Part shown: positions 61,594 through 64,000 of the stretch, piece after piece
Layout: each line of letters opens with the position of its first letter
How positions within the stretch are numbered: the stretch's first letter is position 1
Assembly: GCA_040772005.1 (NCBI GenBank)
Contig: JAXGYZ010000004.1
Coordinates: forward strand, 310,001 to 374,000
Length of the DNA stretch: 64,000 nt
Reading direction: 5' to 3'
DNA from: MWBF01 sp040772005
GTDB taxonomy: Bacteria; Chloroflexota; Anaerolineae; CG2-30-64-16
Notes under the pieces: model-generated
The model's input: only the letters and a program-made list of their open reading frames with translations
Told to the model about the DNA's origin: nothing
Databases searched by the model: none
Program-made: the position numbers and the translations under genes

Positions 61594-62901
61594 TTATTCG
61601 ATCGCCCGCACCCGCAGCCGGAAGCCTGTCTGAGCCGTCACGACGACGCGCGCACCGGCAGGCACCGGGCCGGACTCGGCTTCTGCGCGCCACAGCTCGC
61701 CGTTCACATAGACCATGCCCTCAGGGTCCAGGGGCTGGCGCACATCGCCGGCCGCGCCGACGAGGCTGTCCAGGCCGATGGCCGGCTGGCGGCGCTGGGC
61801 AGCCAGCGCCTTGCTGATGGCGAAGGCGAAGAAGGCCGCGGTTGCTGCGGCAGAGGTGATGATGCTTGCCCACGGAACGCGCATCTCGCCCGTGTTGAAG
61901 AGCAGGAATGCGCCGACCACGAACGCGACGATCCCGCCGAGCGTGAGCGCGCCGTGACTGGGCGCCTTGAGGTCGATCACGAACAGCACGAACGCCAGCG
62001 CAATGAAGCCCAATCCGGTCCAGTTGGCGTTGAGCGTACCGAGCGCATAGAAGGCCAGCAGGAGACAGATGACCCCGATGACGCCACCCACGTAGCCGCC
62101 GGGACTGGAGAGCTCGAAGATGATCGCGTTGAGGCCGATGGTCAGCAGCAGCGCGGCAATCGCCGGGTTCGTAATCTGGTTGAGCAGCCCTTCGATGGCA
62201 TTGAGCGGCACTTCTTCCACCTGCGCGCCGCTCAACTGCAAGATGACAGTCTGCCCGGCCACCCGGACCTCCCGCCCGTCCAGCCGAGCCAGCAGGTCGG
62301 GCACGTCGCTGGCGATGACGTCCACCACGCCGAGCTCCAGCGCCTCGTCGGCCGTCGCGGCCGCAGCCTCGGCCACCGCCTTCTCCGCCCACTCGACGGC
62401 CTTCTCACCGCGCCGTGCGGCCAGGTTTTTGATATCAGCCACCAGGATGTTGGTCGCCTTGGCCTTCATCGTCTCGTCCAGATCTGCGCCTTCACCCGTG
62501 ACGGGGCTGGCCGCACCGATGCTGCTGCCCGGAGCCATCGCGGCCGCGTGCGCCGCCAGCGTGATGAAGGTTCCGGCGGAGCCGGCGTGCGCCCCGCTGG
62601 GCGAGACGTAGACGATGATCGGCACGCGCGCCGCAGTCATGTTCTGCGTGATGCCCTTCGTGATATCCACTGATCCGCCGGGGGTGTCCAGCTCGATCAC
62701 GAGCGCAGCCGCGCCGCTGGCTTCCGCGTCGGCGATCGCGCGCGCAAGATACGACGCGAGGACAGGCGTGACCGGACCGTGGAACCGCGCCAGCTTGACC
62801 GGCGCGGACTGCGCGCGAACGGGCAGACTCACCAGGGCCAGCAACAGCCAGCCCAGCAGCCAGGCATAGACCACGAAGCGAGCGCCACGACGGTTAGACA
62901 T
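61594..62901 (-). CDS. NfeD-type membrane serine protease (ClpP-class)
   Basis: A 435-residue protein. A signal peptide (about 1-31) precedes a ClpP/SppA-like protease domain with VIELDTPGGSVD, the nucleophile Ser in SGAHAGSAGTFI and a Lys downstream. Four or so membrane helices follow (about 240-360), then a C-terminal OB-fold NfeD domain (GAAGDVRQPLDPEGMVYVNGELWRA). NfeD proteases cleave membrane proteins of the stomatin type and help membrane homeostasis. No stomatin gene adjoins it. ATG62901 is preferred over the adjacent GTG at 62904. Confidence 0.9.
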   Translation of the reverse strand: MSNRRGARFVVYAWLLGWLLLALVSLPVRAQSAPVKLARFHGPVTPVLASYLARAIADAEASGAAALVIELDTPGGSVDITKGITQNMTAARVPIIVYVSPSGAHAGSAGTFITLAAHAAAMAPGSSIGAASPVTGEGADLDETMKAKATNILVADIKNLAARRGEKAVEWAEKAVAEAAAATADEALELGVVDVIASDVPDLLARLDGREVRVAGQTVILQLSGAQVEEVPLNAIEGLLNQITNPAIAALLLTIGLNAIIFELSSPGGYVGGVIGVICLLLAFYALGTLNANWTGLGFIALAFVLFVIDLKAPSHGALTLGGIVAFVVGAFLLFNTGEMRVPWASIITSAAATAAFFAFAISKALAAQRRQPAIGLDSLVGAAGDVRQPLDPEGMVYVNGELWRAEAESGPVPAGARVVVTAQTGFRLRVRAIE

Positions 62902-62919
62902 CACCGGATTTCCTTTGCG

Positions 62920-62948
62920 TTGACTCTATGCGCATCATAGCATACACT
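62920..62948 (+). promoter_or_regulatory. Promoter of the NYN-HEAT gene
   Basis: TTGACT (62920-62925) and TACACT (62943-62948) are separated by 17 bases, about 40 bases before the start codon. Both boxes are close to consensus. Confidence 0.7.
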
Positions 62949-62988
62949 AACGGCAGCGTCAACGCGTTTTTGCAGAGCCACGAGGCCC

Positions 62989-63912
62989 ATGTCCTATATC
63001 ATCGACGGCCACAACTTGATCGGCGTCATGCCCGACATACACCTGCGCCAGCCGGACGACGAGGAACGGCTGGTGGCCCGCCTGCAGAGCTATCAGGCGC
63101 GCATGGGCGGTCGCGCGATGATCGTCTTCTTCGACAGCGGCCCGTACGCCGTCAGCCTGCCGGCGAGTACACCCGTGCGGCCGCGGCTGGCCTCGACGCC
63201 CGGCATCGAGGTCCGGTTCACCCGTCCCGGCCAGAGTGCGGATGACGCCATCCTGGATTTCCTCCATGCCGCACGACAGCCGGGCCAGTATGCGGTCGTG
63301 ACCAATGACCAGGAGTTGAGCGCCCGCGCGCGGGCTGCGGGTGCGAGCGTGTTGCGCGCCAGTGAGTTCGTCGTGCAGGTGCAGCGGAAGGTCACGCGGC
63401 CGCGCAAGGCCCCCACGCCCGACGAAGCAACGGCCCCCAATCCCCACGACCCGGCCTTCGCCGACCTGAATGCGGCCTTCCTCGCCGCGGAGAAGGCGCA
63501 GCGGCGCTTCGCGCCCAAGAAGCCGGCGGATGTTGATACATGGATCGAGCGGCTCTACACCGGCGACCGCCAACTGGCGGAGCGCGCGGCGCAGTGGCTC
63601 GGTGAGTTCGGCGGCGACAGGGCGCAGGAGCCGCTGCGCGATGCGTTGACGCATGCCGATGCCGCAGTGCGGGCGGCCGCGGCCCTCGGCCTGGGCAACG
63701 TGGGACATAAGTCCACGTTCGACGCCCTATGCGACCGGCTCGCCCATGACGGCAACAGCATGGTGCGCGAAGCCGCCGCACAGGCATTGGGCCGCATCGG
63801 CAACCGCAGCGTCATTCCCGCGCTGGAAGCCGCCGCGCAGACGGATGGCAAAAACAAGGTGCGCAAGGCCGCGGCGCAGGCCGTTGCCAGCATCAAGGCC
63901 CGCAAACCATAG
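62989..63912 (+). CDS. NYN (YacP-like) nuclease domain fused to HEAT repeats
   Basis: A 307-residue protein. Residues 1-145 are an NYN/PIN-like nuclease domain of the YacP type: Asp in YIIDGHNLIG, FFDSG, an acidic pair in ADDAILDFL and TNDQELS, the acidic residues expected to hold metal ions for RNA cleavage. A Pro/Thr/Ala linker (about 146-170) joins a C-terminal array of HEAT or PBS-lyase-like helical repeats (about 180-305; GLGNVGHKSTFDAL, ALGRIGNRSVIPALE). The fusion suggests an RNase with a protein-binding platform. No partner gene follows before the window end. Confidence 0.85.
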   Translation: MSYIIDGHNLIGVMPDIHLRQPDDEERLVARLQSYQARMGGRAMIVFFDSGPYAVSLPASTPVRPRLASTPGIEVRFTRPGQSADDAILDFLHAARQPGQYAVVTNDQELSARARAAGASVLRASEFVVQVQRKVTRPRKAPTPDEATAPNPHDPAFADLNAAFLAAEKAQRRFAPKKPADVDTWIERLYTGDRQLAERAAQWLGEFGGDRAQEPLRDALTHADAAVRAAAALGLGNVGHKSTFDALCDRLAHDGNSMVREAAAQALGRIGNRSVIPALEAAAQTDGKNKVRKAAAQAVASIKARKP

Positions 63913-64000
63913 ACCTTCCTCGGCCCAGCGATTCCTGGCCTCGTTTTTGTACCCTGGTTCATTCAGCGCGATAATTATATCGTTTTTCTGCTCCGCGCCT
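63913..64000. other. Terminal spacer, no gene seen
   Basis: The last 88 bases contain an AT-rich CGATAATTATATCG palindrome near 63969-63982 and nothing else I can support as a gene or terminator. Confidence 0.5.

Overview
The window is high-GC DNA with mostly short spacers and about 47 protein genes on both strands, two tRNA genes and many structured spacers. A Chloroflexota bacterium, probably Anaerolineae-like, fits best. The grounds are a T-box before leuS, E1alpha/E1beta/E2 pyruvate dehydrogenase genes, many secreted proteins with Thr/Pro/Ala-rich linkers, a large amylopullulanase, and numerous intergenic hairpin repeats. No marker gene is present that would fix the lineage, so this placement is inference.

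Layout. 1-5.7 kb: the 3' part of an S9 peptidase, DUF423, a YaeQ-like protein, a MntA-type antitoxin with a broken HEPN partner, and a small protein/GMC oxidoreductase/epimerase operon. 5.8-14.3 kb: deoxynucleoside kinase, HisN-like phosphatase, alpha/beta hydrolase, MsrB, a conserved unknown, a rifampin phosphotransferase-like enzyme and an aldo/keto reductase. 14.4-17.8 kb: pdhABC. 17.9-25.2 kb: MFS transporter, ABC-F ATPase with an attenuator-like leader, an unknown lipoprotein/membrane protein pair, a double GNAT protein and a glycosyltransferase. 25.2-37.6 kb: amylopullulanase, phospholipase D-like protein, glycerate kinase, solute-binding lipoprotein and a large secreted subtilase. 37.8-45.8 kb: clpC, an S1-domain protein, ridA, leuS and its leader. 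46-47.2 kb: a second subtilase. 47.3-57.7 kb: an arginine cluster (argC, argB, argD, a GNAT-type N-acetylglutamate synthase candidate, hom, argG, argJ, an aldo/keto reductase, argH). 57.8-64 kb: a lipid acyltransferase, a Lon-like protease, an NfeD-type protein and a NYN-HEAT protein.

The strongest unusual signals are regulatory. (1) The leuS leader (minus strand, about 45.74 to 45.3 kb) reads as one promoter, tRNA-Ala(CGC), T-box Stem I/II/IIA-B, a complete tRNA-Ala(GGC) at the Stem III position, the T-box antiterminator/terminator, then leuS. (2) argC is preceded by a 31-codon leader ORF with Arg-Arg-Phe-Pro-Arg-Arg-Arg and then an intrinsic terminator, the layout of a translation-coupled arginine attenuator. 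(3) The ABC-F gene has an intrinsic terminator just before its start, overlapped by a 23-codon ORF that begins Met-Leu-Arg-Arg-Arg. (4) Many spacers carry long, internally repetitive self-complementary hairpins, each built from its own short word. (5) Several promoters share a TGTGG-extended -10, and three genes look leaderless.

All calls come from reading the sequence; no database search was run.
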